From Sphacelaria rigidula (Eukaryota; Phaeophyceae; Sphacelariales), in contig CAXNAA020000267.1 of assembly GCA_964200075.2 (NCBI GenBank), forward strand, positions 1-23,295: 23,295 nt of DNA, written 5' to 3'. This document shows, piece after piece, positions 10,664 to 20,829 of this stretch. The stretch's first letter is position 1. Every line of letters begins with the position of its first letter. The position numbers were made by a program, and so were the translations under genes. Under the pieces are notes generated by a model. That model was not told the DNA's origin. It made no database searches and saw only the letters and a list, made by a program, of their open reading frames with translations.

Positions 10664-11560
10664 AGCTCCCTCGCCCCCTTCTCGACCATCGACTGCTATT
10701 TATCCACCACCTTAGCAGTATTGTTCCAATCCTGAGAGCCTTTGACCTCACAGTCTTCAACGAACCACTTCCTTCATCATCCCCGACGCGGAGTGGACCC
10801 CAGAGCACGCACATGCTCATTACGCGATTTCCCCACTTGTCTCGACGCCCCACCAGTCTCGGATCCTCGTGCAGCGAACTATCCGAAAATGATGCGCTCC
10901 GGGAGACATGAATCACCCCGACGGACATGGTGCCCTGTGTATCAGATGATCGTCTCGATACGTTCTCATTGGGTATGGTGGCGGAAACCGCTTCTCCAAA
11001 AAAACGCGTGCCCCTGTAACGTTTTATTGGTGAAACATTGAGCACAAGAGAACTCCACACCCGTGATAATTGCCCAGAATTAACCGCACTGAGACTTTTG
11101 TTGCCGGAATGGGGCTTTTATTAGGCTTGCCGCGGATCGGATTTTGTTTTCTATGGTGCGCGAAAAAAATCGGGGCGAAGTTTACACACTGTAGTGTCGA
11201 CAAAAACAGTAGCTAAGTGTAGTCGCTGCCGATGTGGTATGTAAAGAGTACAGATCCTGGAGGGTTCTTTCTACAGCACACAGCCGATCTTTTGTCGATT
11301 CGAGACATCCTTGAATATACTGTACCTATTTGTCGACCAAGCAATCTTTGCTGTGTCAGCGTGAAGGAACTTAGCTCCAGCAGGAAGAAACAGCTTGGCT
11401 GCTTGTAGAACACGTTCTTCGAGCATCAGCATGGTCAACAGCGTGGCTAGCAGCAGCTGCGTGGTCGTGGTGCGCGACGCCGGGCTGCAGCAGTTCGTTC
11501 TGTGCAGCATCAATGTACAAAATCTCAAAACAAACGAAAAAATGACCGCTGTATGCGCTT
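10664..11560. other. No gene assigned
   Basis: The minus-strand frame ending at 10515 covers much of the first half. It has a Met-start part near 10930 (MSVGVIHVSRSASFSDSS) and a donor-like CTAAG/GTGGTG near 10706, but no partner exon. The second half lies 3' of the multi-exon minus-strand gene whose stop is at 11568-11570 and probably contains its 3' untranslated region. I see no poly(A) signal that I would defend. Confidence 0.3.
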
Positions 11561-11567
11561 CATAATT

Positions 11568-13954
11568 TCAGAACGGATACTGAAACTCCAATATACTTGG
11601 TTTGTAGACCGTGCGGGGCGGTTTTTCACAGCACAACCCAGCTATAACTCGAACGCTGTACTCACAGGATTCTTGTCCATGATCGCCCTGTGTGTGCAAC
11701 TTGGTGTGGAGAGAAGAGCGAAAAACCTCAACGTTTTATTGTCCTCAGAAACGTTCTCACGAACTTCGGAGCCCAAAACTTACCCCTTGCAATATGCTCA
11801 GGTCAAAATGTCTGAGTTGGAAAGCCAGCGACAGCTTTCATTGGATATACGTTTCAACATGGGAAGCGGTGCCTCACCCAAGAAAACAAAAAAAAGTGTC
11901 TGGACATAAAAGTGATCCCCGTCTCTTCAATCTCGAGCACAGCGCCCCCCGAAAGAGTCATGCGTCCAATGCGATCGTTCCTGTGGAAACTAACTGTTCG
12001 CAGAGAGAGCTTGTGATGGGCAGCACGTAGCCTCTCGAAGGTATCTGGGTGCGAAGTACGCGTGGCAACACGCGTAATTATGAAGATGTTACAGCTTACA
12101 CCACCTCCACTTGGAGTAGCTGGATCTTTCGTGATGAAAAATGTGCGTTGAACGTTGAGCCTATCGTAAAGTTGCGAGCTATATCCTCTAGGGCGAGGCC
12201 ACGCAGTGCTGGTGCGACGTATAGTCTCAATGGAGAGACCGGCGTCCTCGCTGGTGGCATCGAATGGCCGACAACTTGAGTATTAACAGCGGATTCTCAA
12301 AAATGGGGTTGAACAAAAAATGAGGTTCAACTCAAAACCAGTGCTTGCCCAGACCTGAAATAACGACATACTCCGAGTATGATTTTTCTAAGGACGAGCT
12401 CATCCCTTCTGACTTCCCCAAAACTATTGCGGGGAATTTATAGCCTTCCGTTTCCCCAAAGGGTGTGTGCGAAAGCTCACTTTTGCCTCGATTTCGGGGT
12501 GAAAAAAGGGACGCTTTTTGGCCCAAAAATCGTGCTTTCGCACATACCCGTTGGAGGAACGGAAGGCTAGAAATCTCCCGAAATAGTTTTTGGGAGGTCG
12601 GGATGGATGAGGTTGTCCATATGAAGCTCATTTGTCATTACTACAGGGAAAGCACTGCTTTTGAGTTGAACCTCATTTTTTTCTTCAACCCCATTTTTGA
12701 GCACCCGCTGCTGTATCTCTTTGTACCGTTGACCGGCTGCCTCGACTCGCAGTGCGACCTCTGGGGAGTTGGATTCTTACCACAAGTGCGTGCTCTCTGT
12801 CTCCCATACGGTAGATAGTAGCAGAGCAGCGTCTACCCTCGTCTCGTTTCGCCTCGTTTTTGGCCAGAAACATGAGTTTCAGGCCATTACTTCCGGGTAA
12901 CAAATTGCGAGCGTCCTTGGGTAAGTACAGTTCTTCGAGAATGCTTAACACAGGAGGAATTGAATCGAGCCGCGCTTTCGGAACAGTTTAGTACGGTGTT
13001 CAATTTTTTGTACGCCTTGTTACAGTCGACTTGTTGTGCTAGCACTGATATCTGCGAAATCACCACCAATGAGCCTCAAACTGGCTTACCGGTGCACGAA
13101 CAGCCGCGAGGAGCACTACGTCGTAGATCGCAGACGGCTTACGTTGTGCCGAGGTCCTGGTAATGGTCAATGGCCACGTACAATCCCTACGTACAGCACG
13201 ATTACAAGTATACCCACTTGGAATGCTGCGGCAGTTAATGGCTCGTACACACCTGCTTGACGCGATCGACTGCCTCCATATTCTCCTTCGTAACTCCCGT
13301 GGTTTTCATCGCCAAGACCCTTTGCTTGAGAAAACCTTTCGTTTTATCACTGACACTCGATCTCGAGTCTATCTTTGCCAGAGCTGCGCGCTTTGCCCAA
13401 ACGTCCTCCGGTTCGTAAAGGGCCCTACTACTCTTATCGAGGCGACAAGTGGGGTAAATGTTGTTTTCTCGAACGACGTCCATGCGAATCTCTGATGCCA
13501 GGGCCGAGATAGGCGTGCGCCTCCATTTTTGTCTCTCGGGCGATAAGTTCATATGGAATCGCGATGAAGTCGTGATACGCGGAGACGATGCCGTGTGAGT
13601 GGCCTCAGCCGCTGTTAAACCCCATCCCCCTTTTTGTATAGATCGGTGATCGGTCCAGTGTGTTGACGTTTCAGTTTTCAAAATAAATTGCGCCGCTTTC
13701 GTTCACTTTTTTTTCTTCAACAATGAGTTGCACCGCATTTAGAACTTGCACAGCTGTGGGCACCAACATTCACTCCAACCGTGTACCTGGCCAAGGAGGG
13801 AAGTGGAGACGGCCTCGTGCAGTAGGTCCTCACAACTTTGGACTTGAAGTATTTTCTGTCTCGATTTGACTGCTCTATCCGTGCGGATAGCGTTTGACAC
13901 CTCTCTTGGTGCCTTACTCGTCCAACCGGCTAGGTTGGGCCGCCAGCAAGGCGA
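11568..13954 (-). CDS. Multi-exon gene, hypothetical protein (5' end unresolved)
   Basis: I do not recognise the family. Six coding segments on the minus strand join with every junction between codons (phase 0): 13954-13787 (open part; its true start is unknown), 13603-13253, 12915-12781, 12225-11878, 11834-11784 and 11687-11568. Donors are CAG/GTACAC, CAG/GTGTGT, GTG/GTAAGA, TGG/GTGAGG and GGG/GTAAGT. The clearest acceptors are TCTCCATTGAG (12226) and CACACACAG (11688; CACACCAAG at 11700 also works). The 12225-11878 exon is open for 142 codons from 12282 to 11857 with no usable start, as an internal exon should be, and reads well (FFITKDPATPSGGGVS, HHKLSLRTVSFHRNDRIG). The 51-nt exon depends on a 43-nt intron, the weakest link. 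The joined product is about 390 residues, mixed helical then beta-rich, with no signal peptide or membrane segment. A first exon at 14300-14249 (phase 1 into 13940) is possible but unproven. The third intron holds a MITE-like element. Confidence 0.58.
12296..12701. mobile_element. 406-bp foldback (MITE-like) element in an intron
   Basis: The ends form a terminal inverted repeat of about 55 bp (12296-12350 against 12647-12701) starting CTCAAAAATGGGGTTGAA, with about three mismatches and one single-base gap. The inverted symmetry continues inward to about 12480 and 12531, so almost the whole element folds into one long hairpin around a centre near 12505. It encodes nothing. I could not find a clean target-site duplication; weak symmetry extends a further 15-20 bp outward, so the true ends may lie slightly outside. 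It sits inside a 555-nt intron (12780-12226) of the minus-strand gene. The class of the parent transposon cannot be told from this copy. Confidence 0.8.
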
Positions 13955-13959
13955 CTAGG

Positions 13960-14520
13960 CCATATGCAGGGCATGGCATGGCATGCTAGATGAACATACT
14001 CTACGGTGCGTGAATGAGGTGAGAATCGAAGTCGACACTATTCGAGAGAGGGGATCGTTGCATTGGAATTAGTGTTGTATAGAGTTGGAGAAACGACACA
14101 CTGTTGAAGATGGTTGATAAACAGAACAGTATGTTTCTGCCCCACGTTTACTCAGTGTATGTGCGACGCATGCAATACAAAACATGTTACTGTGACAAAG
14201 CATCCGTAAGATGAGATCGACATGTAGCGCTCTCAAGTTTTTAACTACCGACCACAACGATAGTCAGGCAAGAAGTCGTACCTCCTTTCTTAGGCATCAT
14301 CGCCCCTCACCCCGCGGGCGCGCACCCTTCATGCGGCGACCATGGGAAGTTACCTCACACGGAAGGGGGAGAAATACAACATGTATTACAGGGACTGCTG
14401 CTTTTGCCCACGTTGCACAGGCACATGGACAAAATCCATCCACCGAAAATGCCACCTAAGAGACATGGAGCCCACAGATAGGGGCAAGAAATACGCGTTG
14501 CAACATTTTCACACGTGGGA
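13960..14520. other. Upstream of the multi-exon gene; possible first exon
   Basis: On the minus strand an ATG pair at 14300-14295 opens a 52-nt segment (MMPKKGGTTSCLTIVVV) ending at a donor-like CG/GTAGTT at 14249. This phase fits an acceptor CCAACCTAG near 13941. No second line of evidence supports it. A short GGCAT tandem (about 13970-13985) also lies here. Confidence 0.25.
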
Positions 14521-15060
14521 CAGCTCATGAGCTAGCTCATCTGCGGGCGGTAGCTCACTTGTAGTTAAGTACATGTGAGCTTCGTCCGATAGCTCAACAC
14601 AAGGTAAACGTGCGCTGATGAGCTACGAGTTGGTAGCTCACCCAGGACAAACATGCGTAGCTCATGCAGCTCTCATAGCTCACCCAGGACAAATATGCGT
14701 AGCTCATGCAGCTCTCATAGCTCACCCATGACGAATCTGAGCTGATGAGCTACGGGTTGGTAGCTCACCTATAGCAAACGTGCGTAGCTCATACAGCTCC
14801 CGTAGCTCACTCAGGGCGAATATGAGCTGATGAGCTACGGGTTGATGGCTCACCCAGGGCAAACATGTGCAGCTCATGTAGCTTTCACAGCTCACCCAGG
14901 AAAAACATATGCGGATGAGCTACGCTCGATAGCTCACCCAAGGCAAACACGTGTAGCTCACGCAGCTCTTGTAGCTCACCTGGGGAAAACATGAGCAGAT
15001 GAGCTACGCCCGGTACCTCACCCCTGGGATACATGGTCTTGGCTCACTCACGTCATATGC
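14521..15060. repeat. 42-bp hairpin minisatellite, array 1
   Basis: The anchor TAGCTCAC and close variants start at 14634, 14676, 14718, 14761, 14803, 14846, 14888, 14930, 14972 and 15014, a spacing of 42-43 bp, with two looser units before them at 14551 and 14590. Two unit types partly alternate. One carries TGAGCTAC-GGGTTG-GTAGCTCA, a perfect 8-bp hairpin with a 6-nt loop. The other carries CATGCAGCTCTCATAGCTCA. AGCT occurs two or three times per unit. Spacing of 42 keeps a 14-codon frame on both strands, so short repeat peptides appear, but I do not think the array is translated. Confidence 0.9.
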
Positions 15061-15500
15061 CTAGCTCGCCGCTGGCCAACCCCGTGTCGCGTATGATGAA
15101 ACACTCTTGTTCGAACGGTTCGAACGATGGCGCCACATATCATTAGGTTGTGCTGTTTTGCCTCACTTTTTGCGATAGGAAGAAAAGAAGCCAACACATA
15201 TCCTCGTTCGCATGGTCGGATGGGAAAAAAAAAGGATTGATATCCAATGTCTACAATAATCGACCGATTAATTTCTTTTGATCGGTTGGCCGCGAGGGTA
15301 CGAGTCCATCTGGCCATGCATACCTTTTAAAAGTGAAATTGGAGCCGATTGAACAGATTACTTGTAGTCGCCGTCAAGGGGTTAGCCCTTTGACCGCGAG
15401 GGTAGGCAATCTGATAAATCAGCATAATTCACTTTATTTTTCGGGTGTGATTGATGCCGATTCAGAGACCTCCTACCCTCGCGGTCAAAGGGAGAAACAA
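15061..15500. mobile_element. Insert splitting the minisatellite, with foldback
   Basis: This stretch has none of the 42-bp units that flank it. It contains an imperfect foldback from about 15333 (AGTGAAATTGGAGCCGATTG) to 15433 centred near 15383. It also contains an exact 20-bp inverted pair: CCCTTTGACCGCGAGGGTAG at 15386-15405 and its reverse complement at 15473-15492. A related GGCCGCGAGGGTA lies near 15289. The set looks like nested or partial copies of a small foldback element that entered the satellite. The exact insertion borders are not resolved, and no target duplication was found. Confidence 0.55.
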
Positions 15501-15830
15501 TCGTAGCTCTCATTGCTCTCATAGCTCATCCAGGGCAATTATTCGCAGCTCACCTAGCTCCCATAGCTCATCCAGGACATACACGTCTAGCTCATGCAGC
15601 TCTCATAGCTCACCCAGGGCGAACACTTCGTATGAGCTGATGAGCTACGGGTTGGTAGCTCACTTATCGCAAATATGCGTAGCTCATGCAGCTCCCGTAG
15701 CTCACTCAGGACGAACTTGAGCTGATGAGCTACGGGTTGGTAGCTCACGTACGGTAAGCATGCGTAGCTCATGTAGCTCTCATAGCTCACTAGGGAGCTA
15801 CGCTCAAAAAGACCTAGCTCGAGCTTTAGG
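15501..15830. repeat. 42-bp hairpin minisatellite, array 2
   Basis: This continues the array at 14521-15060. Anchors TAGCTCA(C/T) start at 15522, 15564, 15606, 15656, 15698, 15741 and 15783. Spacing is 42-43 bp except for one 50-bp step, caused by about eight extra bases near 15628. The same two unit types are present, including TGAGCTAC-GGGTTG-GTAGCTCA. The array decays after 15800 into scattered AGCT motifs. Confidence 0.88.
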
Positions 15831-15839
15831 GAGCTGATC

Positions 15840-17600
15840 TGTCCGACGTGTGAACATTTTTCAACTAATCGGAGCATTTCGACACACGAAAGTGCGATGA
15901 TCTTTCACCGATTAGATGAGAGAAACGAGTTGTATATGAGTTGAAATATGTCTTTGATTGGCCCACACATTGCGTCGCTGCGAGACAGGCAGCCATCAAT
16001 CGTTGAGGATACAGCAGCTCCGTGGTGGCTCAGTTTGTTCGCCGTAACCTTCTCGCACCCGCCGTGCGTGTCTTCCCCAATCACAGCACCCGACTACAAC
16101 TGAATTACCAAAAAGACTCAACAGACACTTGCACAGCCATCGCGTGATTTTTTCGACTTTGTATGTACTTGTATAGACAACACTTTGGTCCCACCCCAAT
16201 TCTGTACGGACCGACACACGCCATTCAAGCTGCTCACGCGCTCTCCAGCGCACATCACATCGTGTTCGTCGTCGAGTACTCAAATGCACAAAAGCGCAAC
16301 GCCAACTACAGCATAGAAATGATGGTTGTGAGAAGCGCCTTGTTCGTTTGACGGAAGACGAAACAGCCAATACACCATGAAGTTTTCATCAGTCAGTGAG
16401 TAGACAGCACTGCGTGCCGACCAACATTATTTTCCACAGAGACGAATGGTGATAAAACGTAACTCAGGCAGTCCCGGCCGAGGCCAAGGCGTCTTTGCAA
16501 AGGTCTGAACACACCACAACGCAGTGACAGCTACAGCTACAGCACATAGAGAGAGGGACAGAGGGCGTGAGTGTATTTGTGCTGCAGCACAGTGAAACAG
16601 GACATATCCCATGTGCGAGTTCTTCCCCCGATTTCGAACGGGTCCCCAGTTTTCGCCGAGTGCCGATTTTTAAACGCTGGGTCATAATCGCGCTTCGCGC
16701 GAAAATCTTCTAACTCACTTTGAGTTATTCCTATCTGTGGGAGTCGTGTCAATTAAAATCGCCTCTCACAGGTCCTCATAGGAACTGTATGAAAAAATCT
16801 CCCGAAAAATGCTTATTCGGCCATTCAGCACCGACTTCCGTCCGAATGAGGGATTTGGCAGACTGTTTCACTTCTGGAAGACTTGCCGTGCTCTCCGAAA
16901 GGATTCCAGCACACTTTCCCGATCTTCCGTGCACCCAGTTTTAATTACGATTAGACGAGCGATTTTTCATACAAGCAGGAAAATGAGGCTTTTTCTGGGA
17001 GTTTCCCTGAGTTTTTGAGAGATTTCGACGGGCTTCTGGAGCTGTTTTGAAAATCGCTAGTACGACCAAAAGTTTAAGTGGGCATACGGCAAATCGGGCA
17101 AGTGTGCTATTAATAGAATATTCTCGAACAGTGAAATATGTCAAAAATTGGCCTAAAGGCGGAATCGACATGACCTTCTTGCTGACGGCCGCGAAATCTA
17201 CCTGTACAAGTACACACACTGTGCTGACATCAGGTGCACGGCTGACTGGTACCGCGTAGTTTGTTCGAAAAACCGGAGGAATGCACGTGATCAACATACC
17301 ATAATCGTATCGTTGCTTGAGGTTAGACGGTGGTGCGTCGATGCCGTGAATTAAACGACTTGCGGAGGATGGACAATCTCGCACGTATCGCGATGTCAAA
17401 GCACACCTGACTTGACTTCGTGCACTCTGTATCCACAACATTGTTTGTGCCGGGCGTACTAGATCGTGCTGACTTCCAAACGCGCACAGAAGCTCCATTG
17501 AGACCATGTCACCATTGAACACGTGAACGAAACCCATGATAACCGGCGTACGTGCAAGGGACACCATGAATATACAACGCAAGTCTAGTACCCGGCTCAC
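15840..17600. other. No gene assigned
   Basis: A small inverted repeat sits at 15865-15915 (CTAATCGG against CCGATTAG). A palindrome TCGCGCTTCGCGCGA lies near 16690. On the minus strand a frame at 16752-16537 reads like protein (IGITQSELEDFRAKRDYD) after an acceptor-like CGACTCCCACAG, but it has no partner exon. A 219-codon minus frame at 16941-17600 is the longest open frame here. Its VHVFNGDMVSMELLC recalls the kinase-like hinge region at 8.1 kb only weakly, and I do not assign it. Confidence 0.3.
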
Positions 17601-18320
17601 GGAGCCTCGTTCTCAGGCGCAAGCAATCTGCGCCGTGCCTGCTGTGTTGCTTGGCTTTCCGGCCGCATCTGCTATGTCCTAACATCCCTCATAGTGTTGA
17701 TGATATATCTACTGACACAGCATCGACTGAGACGATCCCAAGCTGAGATAAAAAGGCACCGCTGCTCTCAAGTCTTGGTGTGACGAAAGACTTGACGTGT
17801 TTGTGGTACGCTGCGATACAGACAAGAGTGCGGCTGGCGAACATCGCATTATTTTGCGAGCCATTCCGCACAATCTTGAATTTGAATGCTGCAAGAAGAC
17901 TCTACTTGTATCTGCAGTAACACCGCATGTTCGGTAACACAGCGTGAGCGTTATGCGGTCGCGTTTGCGAGGCCAGAGGGAGAAATTACGTCACGGTTTC
18001 CAAAATTGCCGCATCTGCCGTCTGTCCTTTGGAAAGGGTATCCATCGTCAGCTGGTACGCCGTAGTATGATTCTCATGTCACCCAAACACCCCCAATTAC
18101 AACACCCTTCGAAGAATTGTTCGGCAGGCTACGGGCCAAAATAAGGTGAAACAAATACCTGAAGGAGGCTTGGCAGCCGAGGGGTCCAACCCTTGAGGCT
18201 GACACCTCAGAGGTAGATACAAGAGCCACTTCCGTGTACTATTTATCGCCACTCAAGTTCCGGAGTAATGCCTTAGGGCTAGGGTATTTATCACCCTGCG
18301 CTATTGTTGGGCAGTACAAC
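17601..18320. other. No gene seen
   Basis: Short frames only. A plus-strand TGAGACG lies at 17728-17734 with no gene to attach it to. Small hairpins occur around 18180-18230. Confidence 0.3.
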
Positions 18321-18324
18321 CGCG

Positions 18325-18615
18325 TTAAAAAAAACTGAAAATAAGTGCGAGGGGCTTATCTTCCCTGACGGCATCACTGTGTTCCCCTGGGGAACGCTGA
18401 ACGGGTGCGAGGACCGCCGTCTCACGTTCGGATAGTCTGGTCCGAAGAGCCTTCTGAAAGTTTATATGTACGATGTGTAACGGCAGGCCGCAGTGTTTGT
18501 ACGGCGACCCTGTGTATGGGTGGCATGAACATCTCTGCAGCCCCCTCGCAGCTGAAGTCGACGGAGGACTTACGGAAGACACAATGACGCCGAACAAGAT
18601 TATGAGCCAATGCAT
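18325..18615 (-). pseudogene. Possible signal-peptide exon or gene fragment
   Basis: From an ATG at 18615 on the minus strand the frame starts MHWLIILFGVIVSSVS, a good hydrophobic signal-peptide core. A small-residue region (PPSTSAA) and four Cys follow, then it stops at 18325. A donor-like TCTTCC/GTAAGTCC right after the core could make this a short first exon. No downstream exon was found. The plus strand of the same stretch (18473-18710) is also open and Cys-rich, and both cannot be real coding. Confidence 0.25.
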
Positions 18616-18719
18616 GGTTACTGTAGAAATGGGCTTTGAGGAGGTGACGTGCAAGTGGCCATTTGTCGACATGACTACGCAGCAGACGTGCTTGCTCAGC
18701 CCTGTAGGCATACAGAACC

Positions 18720-19725
18720 GTGCGCGCGCAAGGTCACTGGTGCCTGGATGGTGGCAGAGAGATCTCCGAGTACTTCAGTTCAGATCTCCGACGCTGCAGA
18801 AATGTCTTCGGATTCAGCGAGTAGTACTCGAAGGACAGGGGTAGGGGAAGGTCATGAAAAAGCGCAGGCGTGGTGGGAAAAGTCCTTGTGACGGTCAGTG
18901 GAATCGTTCAAGACGGACAGCGTTGGTGGTGAAAGTGTCGCCAGCTATGCAGCCAGAGCTCACTCCGAAGGTACGATGTACTGAATGGGCTGGGCGATTT
19001 GCATCGACACACCAGTACAGCACAAATGTAGAAAATATCAAGATGATCCTATTCACGTGAATCCTACAAGTACTGCACACAAAAACTCTTCACTAAAGCA
19101 CGGTAGTAGGAAGGCGTTCGCAAGTGAGGGAGAAAAAGTCAAACCCGAAGCGACTGGCCGATAGATACGATACTCGGAAGTTAAGTTGCCATACTGCGGG
19201 GGACACACTTTTTCGCGGTGTATCGCAGCACTATTTTGACCCTTTGGCCGCTCAGATGCGCCGATATGTCGAATCAGCATAATCGTTTCCACTCGAAAAT
19301 TGAGTGCGAGACTCGAGTGTCCATTTTGCCGGCCCTGGAAGTGTTGATATAATGTACGGCCTAACTGATTGCGAACCAAACTATGGCAAAATCCCCCCCA
19401 CGCCTGTTGCCCAAAACGCCTTTTTTTGTGCAACGCTCCTGGTCAGTGCCCATATTTGTTCAGCGTCCATCTCTGCCTACACCAACCGTCCGTCGAAAAT
19501 TCGTGCGACTGTTCGGAGAAATCTCGGAACAGAAAATGTGGGCGTTCGAAGAGTCCAGTCTGTCAGTTTTCTGCTTCGACTCTTTTACTGGGCACGTCTC
19601 TTCCAGTATCCATGTACCCATTACTTGCTATATTGCCCTGCCCCACACACCAACAACCGTGGACTCGGCGCCGCCGATATTCTTGTACCCTGGCAGGACC
19701 GACTGCTCGATGTTATTCCGTCGAG
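18720..19725. other. No gene assigned
   Basis: The plus strand at 18649-18891 has a Ser/Thr/Glu-rich frame with protein-like composition (AEMSSDSASSTRRTGVGEG) but no clear splice sites. From 19304 three plus frames are open at once, which argues against trusting any of them. Confidence 0.25.
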
Positions 19726-19734
19726 GAAGGCGAG

Positions 19735-19949
19735 ATGGCGAAGTACACGCGGTGCACCAAAGACACCTCGAAGGTCAAAATCGATGTGGAATTTGACGCA
19801 ATCTCCGCGGTCTCCGCGGAATGCGTTGCCGTTGTCCACGTAACCCTCCTGAAAGTGCCAGGGTGCAGATGGCCGGCGAACCTTCCACCGCTCTCCCGCG
19901 CACAAAGGAAGGATGCGCCCGCCCCCCTTGCCGAATGCGTACCGTCGGG
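19735..19949 (+). CDS. Exon-like open segment
   Basis: From ATG at 19735 the frame reads MAKYTRCTKDTSKVKIDVEF and stays open to a donor-like TCGG/GTATGT just after 19949, with a stop soon after in the intron-side sequence. Third codon positions are mostly G or C, unlike nearby frames, and the peptide has four Cys and a beta-strand-like run (ECVAVVHVTLL). I do not recognise it and found no acceptor-phase match downstream, so it may be a first exon of an unresolved gene or chance. Confidence 0.25.
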
Positions 19950-19950
19950 T

Positions 19951-20820
19951 ATGTCTCCCTAGAATAGGTACTCGTAGCTAGCCCCATTTTTACTCAACAT
20001 GTCGGGTTACAGGGCGTGTTCGTGTAGATTATCTTGCGCCTTGAGTCCTCCGTGGGTTACACTAGCAGTATATTACGGTGGAGTGTATTGCGCGCATGAT
20101 ATATAAGCCTGAGCCACTGTGCTGAAGACGCACGTTGTATGCTGCGCTAGTGTTTTCGGTACGGTACAGAAGATGCATGATAATTTCAATTCCACCATTG
20201 ATTTTACGTTGGAAGATGAAATGGGTTCAATTACAGGTTCGAAACGTACAGGGTCCCGACCGGTTCTCCCACTCGTGTCGTCATTTCCCTCTCCTACAAT
20301 TGCCCAAAGAGTTCTTCTCCAGTTCTCGGTGCTGCATCGTTTCCATCACTACCCATATATTTCATCTACTGCGTGCTGCAAATATCGCTCATGCATGGGG
20401 CCGTTCACATGGATGCTTTTTACCTTCCTCTACACTTTACAAACGTGTTCGTATTTTCAGGCTGAACCTTGGTGAGTGTAGTACATGCCCTCTTTTTTGC
20501 ATCGCAATTGCACTTTGTGACGATTGCTAACCTATCGCTTGAAGCGTCCGCCTGCTCATGCCGCGCTGCATTGCTCTGTGTTCGCCGCTTGCCCACCTGC
20601 ACCCCGCATCGTACAACAGCTTGCACCCTTCGGCCACCGCTCCCCGCCGACCGACGCCTCCTCGATGGCAGCAACGTCGGCACACCATATGTTCAATGGC
20701 GGCCTCGGATCGTGAATTGCCGCCTGAGACCGTCTGGGCGATCTGCATGTTTCTTGTGGGGGGGAGGTTTCCTTCATGTATGCCGCTTTGAAGGAGCACC
20801 CCTCGCCTCCCTTATCGGCC
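19951..20820. other. Unresolved; overlapping open frames
   Basis: A TATA-like GATATATAAG lies near 20098. Three plus frames are open from about 20120 to 20460, one with an exon-like MHDNFNSTIDFTLEDEMG starting at 20174 after an acceptor-like TACGGTACAG. An acceptor (TCGTATTTTCAG, 20460) and a donor (CTTG/GTGAGTG, 20472) are only 11 nt apart. I cannot build a consistent model. Confidence 0.25.
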
Positions 20821-20829
20821 GGCCGGCGC

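Noticed and set aside
10515-11060. 181-codon minus-strand frame as a gene
   Set aside because: It starts with GTG, has no partner exons, and overlaps the acceptor-led membrane exon on the plus strand. It is kept only as a competing reading.
12887-13069. Alternative exon on the minus strand after the TTTCGCAG acceptor (ISVLAQQVDCNK...)
   Set aside because: It also joins in phase 0 to the exon ending at 13253, but would end the protein at 12887 and leave the well-formed downstream exons unused. It may be an alternative end; I prefer the longer model.
14521-15830. CRISPR-like array
   Set aside because: Units are 42 bp head to tail with no unique spacers, and the genome is eukaryotic. It is a minisatellite.
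15451-15877. Open frames on both strands across minisatellite array 2 encoding 14-residue repeats
   Set aside because: The 42-bp period is a multiple of three, so open frames arise automatically. Stops occur in other units, and no start or splice context fits.
16941-17600. Third ROP-like copy
   Set aside because: Only a few residues resemble the hinge region, no catalytic-loop piece is visible, and I saw no DNA similarity to the two copies at 7.5-9.7 kb.
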